Shown piece by piece: positions 47,546 through 58,211 of a stretch of DNA of 64,000 nt. Every line of letters starts with the position of its first letter. Within the stretch, counting starts at the first letter, position 1. The notes under the pieces were generated by a model that searched no databases, was not told the DNA's origin, and was given only the letters and a program-made list of their open reading frames with translations. Source of the stretch: Limnobacter humi. Its GTDB lineage: Bacteria > Pseudomonadota > Gammaproteobacteria > Burkholderiales > Burkholderiaceae_B. Both the position numbers and the translations under genes were made by a program. Where the stretch lies: contig NZ_JANIGO010000002.1 in NCBI RefSeq assembly GCF_024518835.1, positions 191,522 through 255,521 of the forward strand, written 5' to 3'.

Positions 47546-48394
47546 TTAACGGCGCTGTCGCATTTGTTCAAACAGGCAAATTGCGCTGCTGCTGGCCACG
47601 TTCAAGCTTTCAACCGCTTGTGCTTGTGGAATGTGCAACGGCTGCGTTGCCCTGTTCATCCAGGCAGCGCTTACACCCTGCCCTTCACTGCCAAACACCC
47701 AAATGCCAGGGCTTCGAAGGTCTGTTGCAAACAAATCAGTTGCGCTCTGTTGCAGGCTGGTAACGCGCACGGGTATTTGCGATGCGCTGTCCATGGCCGC
47801 CAGCAACGCGCCCTCATCGTGAATGCTCAACTCAAATTGGGCACCCATGCCCGCACGCAACACTTTGTCATTCCATACCCACGCGGTGCCTTCGGTGCAC
47901 ACCACTTGTGAAATACCGGCAGCAGCGCAATTTCGCAACAACGTACCCACATTGCCGGGGTCTTGAACGCCATCCAGCACCACCACATCCCGGCGAAGAT
48001 CCAGGGGTTTAGACGCCGATTGCATTGCCCCCTCGCCCGGTGTTTTAAACACCAGCAAAGGTCCAGTGGGTGTGTTGAGTTTGCTCAACTTTTTAAACAC
48101 CACCATCGGCATTTCAAACAGTGTCAACGGCTTGCCTTTGACATTCAGGGGTTGCTGTGCCTGCAAGGCATCCAGTAACTCCAGCCAACTGGCGTCTTCC
48201 ATGCGTTCATCTGGCACAAACACAGCGTCCAGCTTGAACTGTGGGCGACCCAAAAAACACGCTGCAAGGTGCAGCCCTTCGGCCGCGGCAATGCCCTGCT
48301 CTTTCATGTTACCGCTGGTACCCAAAATCTTGATCAGCGCTTTGAGCGTGTCGTTGTGCAATGAATCAATGCGCTTTCTGTGCCAGACAGTCAT
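47546..48394 (-). CDS. SpoU/TrmH-type RNA 2'-O-methyltransferase
   Basis: A 282-residue SPOUT-fold enzyme. SAM-binding knot motifs are LDGVQDPGNVGTLLRNCAAA, GIWVFGSEGQGVSAAW and SLNVASSSAICLFEQMRQ. An N-terminal substrate-binding domain precedes them. It methylates a ribose in rRNA or tRNA; which one is open. It overlaps rnhB by 4 bp. Confidence 0.92.
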   Translation of the reverse strand: MTVWHRKRIDSLHNDTLKALIKILGTSGNMKEQGIAAAEGLHLAACFLGRPQFKLDAVFVPDERMEDASWLELLDALQAQQPLNVKGKPLTLFEMPMVVFKKLSKLNTPTGPLLVFKTPGEGAMQSASKPLDLRRDVVVLDGVQDPGNVGTLLRNCAAAGISQVVCTEGTAWVWNDKVLRAGMGAQFELSIHDEGALLAAMDSASQIPVRVTSLQQSATDLFATDLRSPGIWVFGSEGQGVSAAWMNRATQPLHIPQAQAVESLNVASSSAICLFEQMRQRR

Positions 48395-49074
48395 GGTCGA
48401 TATTCCTGGGATTGATGAGCAGCCAACACCTGCTGCACCGGGCCAAAACTGCGCCGGTGGATGGGGCTTGCACCGTGGATCTGCAAGCGCTCCAGGTGCA
48501 TGGGTGTGGGATAGCCCATGTGGACATCCAAACCATACTGTGGGTACAAACGGGCCTGGGCTTCACACCACCGGTCACGGTTCACCTTGGCCAAGATTGA
48601 ACCGGCTGAAATGGCTGGCACTTTCTCATCACCCTTGACCACGGCGACACTGCGATAGGGCCACTGGGGTAGTCGATTCCCATCCACCAGCACCAGCACA
48701 TGGTCTAAAGGCAACTGCAGTTGAGCCACCACTTGATCCACAGCGCGGTGCATGGCCAACAAGCTGGCTTGAAGAATGTTGAGTTCATCGATTTCCTCCA
48801 CACTCCCCTGCGCCAGTGCCCAAGCCGGTGCGTGGGCCGTGATGTGCGCGTACAAGGCAGCACGACGTTTGGGCGACAGCGTTTTTGAACAGGCCAGCCC
48901 TTCAATTGGGTTGGGATCGGCCAAGGCAGCGGCACCGGCTACCACGGGGCCGCACAAGGGCCCCCTGCCAGCCTCATCCACACCGATAATCCAACGGCCT
49001 TCCTCCCGCGCCATTTGAGCGAGTTCGGGCCAAGTCCAATCGGGTAAAACCGATCGGCGTGCAACGCGTTTCAT
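48391..49074 (-). CDS. rnhB: Ribonuclease HII RnhB
   Basis: A 227-residue enzyme that cuts RNA in RNA-DNA hybrids. The acidic active site starts IGVDEAGRGPLCGPVVAGA, and a second Asp is in HVLVLVDGNRLP. It overlaps lpxB and the methyltransferase gene by 4 bp each, within the lpx operon. Confidence 0.96.
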   Translation of the reverse strand: MKRVARRSVLPDWTWPELAQMAREEGRWIIGVDEAGRGPLCGPVVAGAAALADPNPIEGLACSKTLSPKRRAALYAHITAHAPAWALAQGSVEEIDELNILQASLLAMHRAVDQVVAQLQLPLDHVLVLVDGNRLPQWPYRSVAVVKGDEKVPAISAGSILAKVNRDRWCEAQARLYPQYGLDVHMGYPTPMHLERLQIHGASPIHRRSFGPVQQVLAAHQSQEYRP

Positions 49075-50246
49075 GTGCGCATCACCCGTTCGATCACATC
49101 GGCAGCAATGTCGCCGGAGGGCTGTAGCAACGCCTGATGTTGCCCCAGAAAAACCTGCTCCAATTGCTGACGGTTGCGCTCATCGTCCAGTTGAAACAAC
49201 ACAGCCTTGCACAAATCACGGGGATTGGCGGCATCCTGAATGAACTCCGGCACAGCAAACCGGTTTAGCAAAATATTGGGCAACCCCACATAGGGTAAAT
49301 AGCCTTTGTTTTTCATCCACTGGTAGCTTAGCCACGGCATTTTGTAGGCAATTACCATGGGTTTTTTGAACATCATGGCTTCCAGCGTGGCGGTGCCACT
49401 GGCCAGCAACACTGCATTCGCGGCGGCCATGCATTCATGAGAACGCCCTGCCACCACTGTCCAGTGGGGTTTCAGCGGCTCGGGAATGAATTGCTTGAAC
49501 TCCTCAAGCAATGACCCAGGTGGCAACGGCGTTACAAACTGCAAAGTTGGTTTGTGTTTGAGCAATTCAACGGCTGTTTGAATGAATACAGGGCCCAGGT
49601 ATTTAACCTCGGAACCTCGACTACCTGGCAGTATGGCGACGTATTCAGCCGTCTGATCCAATCCCAGAGCACACCGATAAGACCGTGGATCGATGTGTTC
49701 AGGTACCAACGGAGCCATGGGGTGTCCGATGTAGGTTGCCGGAATTCCGGCAGCCTTTAAAAGCGTCGGCTCAAACGGAAATATACACAACACATGGCTG
49801 CAGGCTTGCTTTAGAGTGTGGATGCGTTCTCGGCGCCAAGCCCAAATGGAGGGGCAAACCACTTGGACCGTGGGTACTCCCGCGGCACGCACAACCTGTT
49901 CCAATTTCAAATTGAAGTCAGGCGCATCCACACCCACCAACACCCTTGGGCGGTTGGTGACTGCCCAACGCTGCATCAGACCTCGTCGCATGCGAAGCAA
50001 ACGGGGCAAATGCCGCAACACTTCAACATAACCACGAACCGATAACTCCTCCGACTGGTGCAATGCCACCACGCCGACCTCCCGAAGTTTCGGGCCAGCA
50101 ATGCCTTCAATCGCCCAGTCGGCGTGCTGTTTGAGCAAGCTGTCGATTGCCAATGCACCAATCCAGTCCCCCGACGCTTCGCCCACCGCGATGGCCACGT
50201 CTGCCGACGCGCGCGCCGATGACAGCGTGTTCGGCATGGCCGTCAT
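49071..50246 (-). CDS. lpxB: Lipid-A-disaccharide synthase LpxB
   Basis: A 391-residue peripheral membrane glycosyltransferase that joins UDP-diacylglucosamine and lipid X. AIAVGEASGDWIGALAIDSL, QVVCPSIWAWRRERIHTLKQ and LPGSRGSEVKYLGPV are family blocks. It overlaps lpxA by 4 bp. Confidence 0.96.
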   Translation of the reverse strand: MTAMPNTLSSARASADVAIAVGEASGDWIGALAIDSLLKQHADWAIEGIAGPKLREVGVVALHQSEELSVRGYVEVLRHLPRLLRMRRGLMQRWAVTNRPRVLVGVDAPDFNLKLEQVVRAAGVPTVQVVCPSIWAWRRERIHTLKQACSHVLCIFPFEPTLLKAAGIPATYIGHPMAPLVPEHIDPRSYRCALGLDQTAEYVAILPGSRGSEVKYLGPVFIQTAVELLKHKPTLQFVTPLPPGSLLEEFKQFIPEPLKPHWTVVAGRSHECMAAANAVLLASGTATLEAMMFKKPMVIAYKMPWLSYQWMKNKGYLPYVGLPNILLNRFAVPEFIQDAANPRDLCKAVLFQLDDERNRQQLEQVFLGQHQALLQPSGDIAADVIERVMRT

Positions 50247-51034
50247 CGAATAATGCCGCGGGTGGCCTGGTCAAGGAACGTCCGCATATGGACCAAGTGG
50301 GGTTTTGCGTCTGCCGGCGCTGCGTCAGTCAGCACATCAATGGCTGACTTCGCTTCGTCTACACTCAAGCCCTGGCGATAAATGGCCTTGTAGGCACGCT
50401 TGATGTTCAAAATGGCCTCTGGGGAAAAACCTCGACGCTTCAGGCCCTCTGCATTAATACCGGCGGGACCAGCTGGATAGCCAGCGGCCATCACAAACGG
50501 TGGCACATCCTGGGTCAATTTGGTTTGAAAGGCGGTCATGGCGTGATCGCCCACCCGGATAAACTGGTGAATACCACTGAGTCCACCCAAAATCACCCAG
50601 TCTCCGATGATGACGTGACCAGCCAATTGAACGCTGTTGGCGATGATGGTGTTATTGCCAACCACACAATCATGCGCCAAGTGAACATAGGCCATGATCC
50701 AGTTGTCATCACCCAGCTTGGTATAGCCCAAGTCTTGCACAGTCCCGGTGTTGAATGTGCAATATTCACGGATGGTGTTCCGATGGCCAATCAACAGCTC
50801 AGTGGGTTCGCCCTTGTACTTCTTGTCTTGTGGGTCACCACCGATGGTCGCACTGCCGTGGAACACATTGTCTTCACCGATGGTGGTGTGCCCACTGATG
50901 ACCATGTGCGGCCCCACCTTGGTCCGCGCGCCAATGGTCACATGGGGACCGATGATTGAAAATGGCCCAACCTCCACAGACTCATGCAATTGCGCCTTGG
51001 GATCGACGATGGCGGTGGGGTGAATCAGGGTCAT
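50243..51034 (-). CDS. lpxA: UDP-N-acetylglucosamine acyltransferase LpxA
   Basis: A 263-residue trimeric enzyme that starts lipid A synthesis. The left-handed beta-helix of hexapeptide repeats begins HPTAIVDPKAQLHESVEVGP. The catalytic histidine is in AYVHLAHDCVVGNN, and a C-terminal helical domain follows. It is 61 bp downstream of fabZ. Confidence 0.97.
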   Translation of the reverse strand: MTLIHPTAIVDPKAQLHESVEVGPFSIIGPHVTIGARTKVGPHMVISGHTTIGEDNVFHGSATIGGDPQDKKYKGEPTELLIGHRNTIREYCTFNTGTVQDLGYTKLGDDNWIMAYVHLAHDCVVGNNTIIANSVQLAGHVIIGDWVILGGLSGIHQFIRVGDHAMTAFQTKLTQDVPPFVMAAGYPAGPAGINAEGLKRRGFSPEAILNIKRAYKAIYRQGLSVDEAKSAIDVLTDAAPADAKPHLVHMRTFLDQATRGIIR

Positions 51035-51095
51035 GGTTCAGTCTCCAGTTGTTGTATTGTTCGAAGGACACCCGCTGCACCTGGTCGCAACAGAC

Positions 51096-51545
51096 TTACA
51101 CTTCCCTGGAAGTACACATCAAGTCGGCTTCAGCAACCACTTTGCCGTCCACCACCGCTTTGGCCTGGTACATCCAGATGCCCCGTGAAATTTTGCGGAT
51201 GGACACATCCAGCATCAGCACATCACCCGGCACCACAGGCCGCTTGAAGCGGCAGTTGTCAATGCCAACAAAGTAAAACACCGATTTGTCCGACGGCTTG
51301 TCATCCATGGAGTTGAAGGACAGCACGCCGGCGGCTTGGGCCAGGGCTTCCATGATCAACACACCTGGCATGACCGGGTGGATGGGAAAGTGGCCAGGGA
51401 AAAACGGCTCGTTGTAGGTCACATTTTTCTGGGCCAAAATGCGCTTTCCAGGCTCCAGTTCCAGTACTTTGTCCACCAGAACAAAGGGGTACCGGTGCGG
51501 CAACTGAGCGAGAATATCCTTAATATCCAATACAGGGGTTGTCAT
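51096..51545 (-). CDS. fabZ: 3-hydroxyacyl-ACP dehydratase FabZ
   Basis: A 149-residue hot-dog-fold enzyme of fatty acid elongation. [20 protein letters not shown] and [20 protein letters not shown] carry the active His and Glu. It sits between lpxD and lpxA, linking fatty acid and lipid A synthesis. Confidence 0.97.
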   Translation of the reverse strand: MTTPVLDIKDILAQLPHRYPFVLVDKVLELEPGKRILAQKNVTYNEPFFPGHFPIHPVMPGVLIMEALAQAAGVLSFNSMDDKPSDKSVFYFVGIDNCRFKRPVVPGDVLMLDVSIRKISRGIWMYQAKAVVDGKVVAEADLMCTSREV

Positions 51546-51565
51546 AGCTTCTGAGGTGAAAAAGG

Positions 51566-52645
51566 TTATTTTTTTTGAAGGTCGCGGAGCTCACCGCGCA
51601 ACTTCACCAACTGTTTGAGCGACACAGCCGTGCGCTCCCAGTTTTTGTGTTCTTCCATCGGGAAGATGCCGGTGTATGCACCAGCTTCTTTGATACTGCT
51701 CATTACCGTGGTGGCGGCTGAAATATGGGTGCCATCTGGAATATTGAGGTGGCCCAAGATCATGGCTGCACCGCCAACCGTGCAGCGAGCACCGATCCGC
51801 GTGCTGCCAGCCACACCAACACAGCCTGCCATGGCGGTTCGCTCCCCAACCTGCACATTGTGGGCAATCATGATCTGGTTATCAAGCTTCACGCCAAAAC
51901 CAATCACGGTGTCATCCAGTGCCCCACGATCAATCGTCGTATTGGCACCCACCTCGACATCATCAGCGATCACCACACGGCCCACCTGGGGAATTTTCAC
52001 CCAATGGCCCTGTTCCGGCGCAAACCCAAAACCGTCCGCACCAATCACACAGCCCGCATGCAAAATGCAATTGGAACCAATCACACACTCGTCATACACC
52101 GTTACATTGGGATAGATTCGTGTGCGTGTGCCAACCTGCACATCCCTGCCAATCACCACACCAGCGTCCAGGCGCACGCCATTGGCAATCACAGCATGTG
52201 CCCCAATGACAACATTGGGCCCCACCGATGCGCTTGGATCTATGTTGGCCAGCGGATCGACAACAGCAGTGGGGTGGATCCCTGGTGCTGGTTTGAATTC
52301 ACTCTGGGCAAGCCACCACTGCTGAATTTTCGCGTAGGCCAGGTAGGGATCGGGTAACAACCAAGCCAAAGGCGCTGAGGTTGGGTCTCTTCCCTGATCA
52401 GACAGCCATGCAGACAGCCCTTCAAATTGGTCTGCCTTGACCATGACCACGCCAATGCGGGTGGTCAACAATTGTTCTTTGTATTTGGGGTTCGCCAGGA
52501 AACCAAGATGCTCAGCAGTGCCCTTTTCCAGCGTCTGGATGCCACGCAGCGACGGGTTTGACTGGCTGGGCAATCCGGAAAAGGAGCAAATGTTGCCACC
52601 AAACTGGACAACCAACTGACTCAACGCTGTTTCAATGAATTTCAT
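51566..52645 (-). CDS. lpxD: UDP-3-O-acylglucosamine N-acyltransferase LpxD
   Basis: A 359-residue enzyme of lipid A synthesis. An N-terminal uridine-binding domain of about 100 residues precedes many hexapeptide repeats ([20 protein letters not shown]). [20 protein letters not shown] contains the catalytic histidine. It lies 20 bp upstream of fabZ. Confidence 0.96.
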   Translation of the reverse strand: MKFIETALSQLVVQFGGNICSFSGLPSQSNPSLRGIQTLEKGTAEHLGFLANPKYKEQLLTTRIGVVMVKADQFEGLSAWLSDQGRDPTSAPLAWLLPDPYLAYAKIQQWWLAQSEFKPAPGIHPTAVVDPLANIDPSASVGPNVVIGAHAVIANGVRLDAGVVIGRDVQVGTRTRIYPNVTVYDECVIGSNCILHAGCVIGADGFGFAPEQGHWVKIPQVGRVVIADDVEVGANTTIDRGALDDTVIGFGVKLDNQIMIAHNVQVGERTAMAGCVGVAGSTRIGARCTVGGAAMILGHLNIPDGTHISAATTVMSSIKEAGAYTGIFPMEEHKNWERTAVSLKQLVKLRGELRDLQKK

Positions 52646-52722
52646 GGCAGATGAATGTCAATGTCAGGCTGCAAAGGGTTGTCCAAGTCGCAGGTGGACA
52701 CCACGCGGTGCCCACCCATCCA

Positions 52723-53235
52723 TTACTTGCCGCCATCCAGACTGGTTAGCACCTGGTCTGTAATGTCAATACGCTTGTTGGCGTATACCGCCTCTTGAAA
52801 GATGATGTCGTAACCGTCTTTCTCGGCAATTTGTCGAATAATTCGGTTGGCACGCTCAATCAATTCGCCAACCACCTGATTTTTGCGCTGAGCCAGGTCT
52901 TCCTCGAATTCCCGACGCTTGCGCTGGAAGTCACGATCCATTTCGGCCAAATCTCGTTGGCGCTTGACTTTTTCAGCTTCAGGCAAAGTGATGGAATCCT
53001 TGTCCAGCTTGGTCGCTTCCGCTTTAACGCGGCCGGCCATGTCTTCCAATTCTTTTTGGCGCTTTGAAAAATCACGCTCAAGCTTCTTTTGCGACTCCAC
53101 AGCGAATTTCGAGTCGCGCAAAATGCGCTCAGTGTTCACAAAACCAATTTTCGCTGCCTGAGCTTCGGACATGGCCGGCATCATGGTTGCCAGCGACAGC
53201 GTTGCCGCCAACATCAAATGTTTAACGCTTTTCAA
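52723..53235 (-). CDS. skp: Periplasmic chaperone Skp/OmpH
   Basis: A 170-residue chaperone for outer-membrane proteins. A signal peptide (LMLAATLSLATMMPAMSEAQ, cleavage after QA) leads to AKIGFVNTERILRDSKFA and a long coiled coil (residues about 50-120). The TTG at 53235 is taken as start since GGAGA lies nine bases upstream; the ATG eight codons earlier overlaps that ribosome site. It is directly downstream of bamA. Confidence 0.93.
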   Translation of the reverse strand: MKSVKHLMLAATLSLATMMPAMSEAQAAKIGFVNTERILRDSKFAVESQKKLERDFSKRQKELEDMAGRVKAEATKLDKDSITLPEAEKVKRQRDLAEMDRDFQRKRREFEEDLAQRKNQVVGELIERANRIIRQIAEKDGYDIIFQEAVYANKRIDITDQVLTSLDGGK

Positions 53236-53268
53236 AACTGTTTCTCCAGAATAATTCAATGGTGTTCA

Positions 53269-55575
53269 TTAAAACCCGGTACCAATCGTGAATTGCACTC
53301 GCTGAACTTCATCCTGCGGTTCCTTGTTCAAAGGAATACCGAAACTGAATTTCAGTGGGCCCACTGGTGACAACCAGGAAATACCCAGACCAGTGGCGTA
53401 TCGCAGGCTGCCAAGATTGATTTTTTCATCGGACTGATACACGTTACCCGCATCCAGGAATGTGAAGGCGCGGAATGTTCTGTCTTTGTTCATGCCAGGC
53501 ACGGGGAAGAAGAATTCCGCGTTGCCAATCAATCGCTTCGAACCACCCGTCGGAACATTGTCTGTATCACGGGGGCCCAGGGTGGATGAGCGGTAACCGC
53601 GCACGGTGCCGATACCGCCAGCATACACATTCCGGAAAATGGGGTACTTCGAGCTACCCAAACCAAAGCCTGCCGTCACCTCGCCGTTCAGGGCCAACGT
53701 GTACTTCTTGCCAAATGGGAAGTAAACCTGCTCTTGATAGGTGGTCCGGATGAATTCCTGGTCACCCAGCGGTGTTGCATATTCCGCGCTCAAGCGAGTA
53801 ACACGGCCACGGGTTGGCGCAATGGCCGAATCACGGCTGTCAAACGAGTAGCCCGCGTTAATCAGATAAGCATCGGCCGAACTACCAAAATCCCGAACAT
53901 ACTGCTGGAAACGCGCGGGGCTCAGAGGGCCTACATCCAGTTTGGTGGATTCATACCCGCCACCAAAGGAAATCCGCTCAAACTCACTGATCGGGAACCC
54001 GAACCGCAAACCGGCGCCGGTGGTTTCGATGCGGTAATCACCCAGATTCAATGCACTGGGGTCGGTACGCCGGTTATACAGCTCAATGCTTCGAGACACA
54101 CCATCCAGTGTGTAATAAGGATCTGTCAGTGAGAATGAAATGGTCCGGTTTACCTTGGAGGTGTTCAACTCCAATCCCACCGTTTTTCCCGTACCGAACA
54201 GGTTTTGCTGTTGAATGGCTGCCGAGAGAATCAAACTGTCCGTGCTGGAGATACCCGCACCCAACAACAGGTTACCGGTTGGCTTTTCTTCCACCTGCAT
54301 ATTGACATCGACCTGATCGGACGTACCGGGCACCGGTACTGTCTCGATATCCACTTTTGAGAAGTAGCCCAGGCGGTCGACGCGCTCCTTGGAGAGCTGG
54401 ATTTTCCGGGAATCGTACCAAGACGACTCAAACTGCCGGAATTCACGACGCACCACCTCATCTTTGGTTCGGGTGTTGCCACCCACATTCATGCGGCGCA
54501 CATACACCCGCTTGCCAGTGTCCACCGCAATATTCACATTCACGATGCGATTTTCACGATCCAGCTCCGGAATCACGTTGGCATTGGCAAAAGCGTATCC
54601 GTAATTGCCAAGCCGGTCTTGAATGGCTTTGGTGCTTTCGTTCAACGCCTCGCCATTGAAAGGATCTCCCTTTTTGATCAACAACAGGCTTTTGAGCTCG
54701 TTTTCACGGCCAATCAACTCACCACTCAGTTCAACATCGCCAAACTTGAATTTTTGACCTTCCTTGACGGTGACAGTGATGTAGATGTCCTGCTTGTTTG
54801 GATCAATTTGAACCTGCGTATTTTCGATATTGAAATCGGCATAACCCCGGTTCAAGTAAAAAGACCGCAATTTTTCCAGGTCACCACTGAGCTTTTGGCG
54901 GGAATACTGGTCGTTTTTGGTGTACCAACTGGTCCATGTGCCGGTGCCCAGCTCGAATTCTTCAAGCAGCTCCTTCTCTTTGAAATCCTTGGCACCCAAG
55001 ATCTTCAGCTGCTTGATGGAAGCCGCCTCACCTTCATCCACGTTGAACGTGATGGCCACCCGATTGCGGGCCAACTGGTCGACTCTGGTTTGTACCTGCG
55101 CACCATAACGGCTTCGGGACAGGTACTGACGTTTCAGCTCCTGCTCAGCTTTGTCCAGCAGGGCCCGGTCGAAGATTTTGGATTCACCAATGCCGATGCC
55201 TTTCAGGGCTTCTTTCAAGGTGTCTTTGTCAAATTCCTTGGTACCGTTGAACTCCACTGATGCAATGGCTGGGCGCTCGACCACCGTCACCACCAGCACA
55301 TCGTCTTTGGAGGAAATTTTTACATCATCGAAAAAGCCGGTTGCAAACAAGGCACGGATGGCCTGCAATGCCTTTTCGTCGTTGAACGTATCGCCGACAC
55401 GGATTGGCAGATAGCTGAATACAGTACCAGCCTCTGTTCGGCGCAGGCCTTCAACCTGAATGTCCTTCACAACGAACTGGTTTCCGGCTGCCAGTACAAC
55501 GGACGTGGACAAGGCACACCATGCAATCATCGGCGCCGCCAGCCGCGACGGAAACAATAGACTTCGAATTGTCAT
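53269..55575 (-). CDS. bamA: Outer-membrane protein assembly factor BamA
   Basis: A 768-residue outer-membrane insertase. A signal peptide precedes five POTRA domains (first: FVVKDIQVEGLRRTEAGTVF; about 30-430). The 16-strand barrel has RGYRSSTLGPRDTDN, the conserved loop motif, and ends in FTIGTGF with a terminal phenylalanine. It lies between rseP and skp, the conserved order. Confidence 0.97.
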   Translation of the reverse strand: MTIRSLLFPSRLAAPMIAWCALSTSVVLAAGNQFVVKDIQVEGLRRTEAGTVFSYLPIRVGDTFNDEKALQAIRALFATGFFDDVKISSKDDVLVVTVVERPAIASVEFNGTKEFDKDTLKEALKGIGIGESKIFDRALLDKAEQELKRQYLSRSRYGAQVQTRVDQLARNRVAITFNVDEGEAASIKQLKILGAKDFKEKELLEEFELGTGTWTSWYTKNDQYSRQKLSGDLEKLRSFYLNRGYADFNIENTQVQIDPNKQDIYITVTVKEGQKFKFGDVELSGELIGRENELKSLLLIKKGDPFNGEALNESTKAIQDRLGNYGYAFANANVIPELDRENRIVNVNIAVDTGKRVYVRRMNVGGNTRTKDEVVRREFRQFESSWYDSRKIQLSKERVDRLGYFSKVDIETVPVPGTSDQVDVNMQVEEKPTGNLLLGAGISSTDSLILSAAIQQQNLFGTGKTVGLELNTSKVNRTISFSLTDPYYTLDGVSRSIELYNRRTDPSALNLGDYRIETTGAGLRFGFPISEFERISFGGGYESTKLDVGPLSPARFQQYVRDFGSSADAYLINAGYSFDSRDSAIAPTRGRVTRLSAEYATPLGDQEFIRTTYQEQVYFPFGKKYTLALNGEVTAGFGLGSSKYPIFRNVYAGGIGTVRGYRSSTLGPRDTDNVPTGGSKRLIGNAEFFFPVPGMNKDRTFRAFTFLDAGNVYQSDEKINLGSLRYATGLGISWLSPVGPLKFSFGIPLNKEPQDEVQRVQFTIGTGF

Positions 55576-55631
55576 TCAGATCATTCCTACCGGACCACAC
55601 AGGCCGGATCTCTGTTGGGATATTGTTAGGT

Positions 55632-56993
55632 TTACAGGAGTCGATGGATGTCATTGAACAAAGCAACGGACGTGAGCAACGCGATCACGGTCATGCCGAT
55701 TTTTTGACCCCACATCTGTACTTGTTCACTCACCGGTTTTCCACGAACAATTTCGGCCAAATAATACATCAAGTGCCCACCGTCCAAGAGTGGTATGGGC
55801 AAAAGATTCAAAACGCCTAGGCTAACAGAAACCATGGCCAGGAACGCGATGAAAGGCAAAATTCCGAGACTGGACGACTCTCCTGCCGCGGCCGCAATCG
55901 ACACTGGTCCGCTGAGGTGTTCAACGGACAACTCGCCCATGATCATCTTCACCAACGCAGCCAGTGAAAAAACGCTGACTTCCACCATGCGCCCGAACCC
56001 GGATTGAATGGCCGACAGGGCATTGCGCGGGTGTTCAACCCAGTCGGGTTGACCGCCAATGCCCAAACCCAACCGGCCAATCATGGCCTTGGTGTTTGTA
56101 CCGCCCGGACCATTGGATGCCACCGCTTCAGGCGTGGCCGTGACGGTAATGGTTTCGTTACCCCGAATCAGCTCAATCTGAACTTCTCTGGCGGGCCTGT
56201 CTTGAATGAGCCGAGTGAACTGTGCTGCGCTTTGCACTGGCACGTGGTCCACAGTCAACAATTGATCCTGGCGTTGAAAACCGGCCTTTTCGGCCGGAGA
56301 GCCTTGTGCCACAGAGCCGACCAGCACTTTGCGCTCAAATGGCATTAAACCCAAATCCCGATTCAAGGTTGGGCCAATATCGCCTGGCAGCGGCGCATTC
56401 GACGGCGCCTGCAGGGAGATAACCGAGCCGTTGCGTTCGATGGTCAATACCAAGCCCTGGGAAAACAGTTTGGCCTTGAGCAAAGCCCAAGACACCTCAC
56501 CCCAGTTGGGTGTGGATTGCCCGTTGACGGATTGAATACGGTCTTGTGCGCGCAAACCCATTTGCTCGGCAAAACTGCCTGGTGAAGGGCTAGCTACAGT
56601 GGTGGCAACACCACCAGGTTGACTGTAATTTAACAGGGCGTACAAAAAACCAGCCAGCAGTAAATTGGCAACAGGTCCGGCCAGCACAATTGCAAATCGG
56701 TGCCCCACGGGTTTGCGGTTAAAAGCCCGGTCCAGATCAACCGCCTGCGCACCCGTGAGGCTCTCGGGATCTCGCTCATCCAGCATGCGAACATAACCGC
56801 CCAGTGGAATCCAGGACACAACCCACTCAACACCGGTTTTCCGACTGACCCAACGAAACAGAGGACGCCCAAAACCAACCGAAAACCGCATGACCTGAAC
56901 ACCACAGTAGCGAGCCACTGCATAGTGACCCCATTCATGGATGAACACCAAGATGCCCAATGCGACAAGAAATGAAACCAGTGAATTCAGCAT
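55632..56993 (-). CDS. rseP: Site-2 intramembrane protease RseP
   Basis: A 453-residue zinc metalloprotease. The first membrane helix has FIHEWGHYAVARYCGV (HExxH). Two PDZ domains follow (about 115-300). LPIPLLDGGHLMYYLAEIVR carries the third zinc ligand. It cleaves anti-sigma factor RseA and leftover signal peptides. Confidence 0.96.
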   Translation of the reverse strand: MLNSLVSFLVALGILVFIHEWGHYAVARYCGVQVMRFSVGFGRPLFRWVSRKTGVEWVVSWIPLGGYVRMLDERDPESLTGAQAVDLDRAFNRKPVGHRFAIVLAGPVANLLLAGFLYALLNYSQPGGVATTVASPSPGSFAEQMGLRAQDRIQSVNGQSTPNWGEVSWALLKAKLFSQGLVLTIERNGSVISLQAPSNAPLPGDIGPTLNRDLGLMPFERKVLVGSVAQGSPAEKAGFQRQDQLLTVDHVPVQSAAQFTRLIQDRPAREVQIELIRGNETITVTATPEAVASNGPGGTNTKAMIGRLGLGIGGQPDWVEHPRNALSAIQSGFGRMVEVSVFSLAALVKMIMGELSVEHLSGPVSIAAAAGESSSLGILPFIAFLAMVSVSLGVLNLLPIPLLDGGHLMYYLAEIVRGKPVSEQVQMWGQKIGMTVIALLTSVALFNDIHRLL

Positions 56994-57002
56994 GGTGCGG
57001 GA

Positions 57003-58211
57003 TCAGACCGTGGACGGGTGAATCAAAGAACGGGCATGTACGCGAACCTGAGCATCCAGATCCAACGCATCATCCAGACTTTGGATGTTCACAGAGCCAA
57101 AACGTTCAAGACACTGCGCCGTAATCCGAACAATGTCGGGATATTGGATGATTCCCTTCAGAAAACACTCGACAGACACCTCGTTGGCCGCATTGAACAC
57201 GGGGGCGGCCGAATCGGCTTTGTTTAAAGCATCAAAAGCCAGCCCCAGCATTGGAAACCGTTGGAGGTCTGGCTCTTCAAATTCCAGCCTGGCAATGTTA
57301 GCCAGGTTCAGGCGAGCCGAACCGGACGAAATTCGATCCGGCAGCCCCAACACATGGGCAATGGGCGTTCGCATGTCTGGACAACCCAACTGGGCAAGCA
57401 TACTGCCATCCTTATATTCCACCAGGGAATGCACAATAGACTGCGGGTGAATCAGCACAGACAGTTGCGCAGGCGGCAAGCCAAACATCCACAGGGCCTC
57501 GATCAGCTCAAGCCCCTTGTTGGCCATGGTGGCACTGTCCACCGATATCTTGGGGCCCATCACCCAGTTGGGATGCGCCACAGCCTGTGCCGGGGTTACA
57601 TGCTGAATCTCATCGAGGCTTTTGGACCGAAAAGGACCCCCACTGGCTGTTAATACCAATCGTTCAATGCCATAGCTAGTGGCGTGTCGAACATCAAAGT
57701 CAGCCGGCAGACATTGAAAAATGGCGTTGTGCTCGGAATCAACAGGCAACAAAACGGCACCCGACTGTTGCGCAGCCTCAATCATGAAGCGTCCGGCCAA
57801 TACCAGCGATTCCTTGTTGGCGAGCAGCACCCGCTTGCCTGCCTTCAAGGCCGACAGAGTGGGCTTCAAACCGGCAGCGCCCACAATCGCAGCAACCACC
57901 GTATCCACTTCACTGGAAGCACACAGCGCATCCAAGGTGTTTAAACCACCCACCTGAGGCGAATACCCCAGCTTGGCCGACAATTCCTCATCAAGCCCCG
58001 ACTGATGCCAGTGGGCCAGCGCATCGGCATCGCAAATAACCAACACGTGGGGCCTGTGATCCATCGCTTGTTGAAACAGGCGCTGCACATTTCGACCCGC
58101 GACCAAGCCGTACACGGTGAAGCGGTCCGGGTGTCGTCGTATCACGTCCAACGTATTCACGCCGATGGTGCCCGTGGACCCCAACAGCAAAATGGAGCGA
58201 GGCGAACTCAT
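57003..58211 (-). CDS. dxr: 1-deoxy-D-xylulose-5-phosphate reductoisomerase Dxr
   Basis: A 402-residue enzyme of the MEP isoprenoid pathway. The NADPH site is ILLLGSTGTIGVNTLDVIRR. KESLVLAGRFMIEAAQQSGA and PVDSEHNAIFQCLP are catalytic blocks. It overlaps cdsA by 4 bp. The pathway product feeds UppS, encoded two genes upstream. Confidence 0.97.
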   Translation of the reverse strand: MSSPRSILLLGSTGTIGVNTLDVIRRHPDRFTVYGLVAGRNVQRLFQQAMDHRPHVLVICDADALAHWHQSGLDEELSAKLGYSPQVGGLNTLDALCASSEVDTVVAAIVGAAGLKPTLSALKAGKRVLLANKESLVLAGRFMIEAAQQSGAVLLPVDSEHNAIFQCLPADFDVRHATSYGIERLVLTASGGPFRSKSLDEIQHVTPAQAVAHPNWVMGPKISVDSATMANKGLELIEALWMFGLPPAQLSVLIHPQSIVHSLVEYKDGSMLAQLGCPDMRTPIAHVLGLPDRISSGSARLNLANIARLEFEEPDLQRFPMLGLAFDALNKADSAAPVFNAANEVSVECFLKGIIQYPDIVRITAQCLERFGSVNIQSLDDALDLDAQVRVHARSLIHPSTV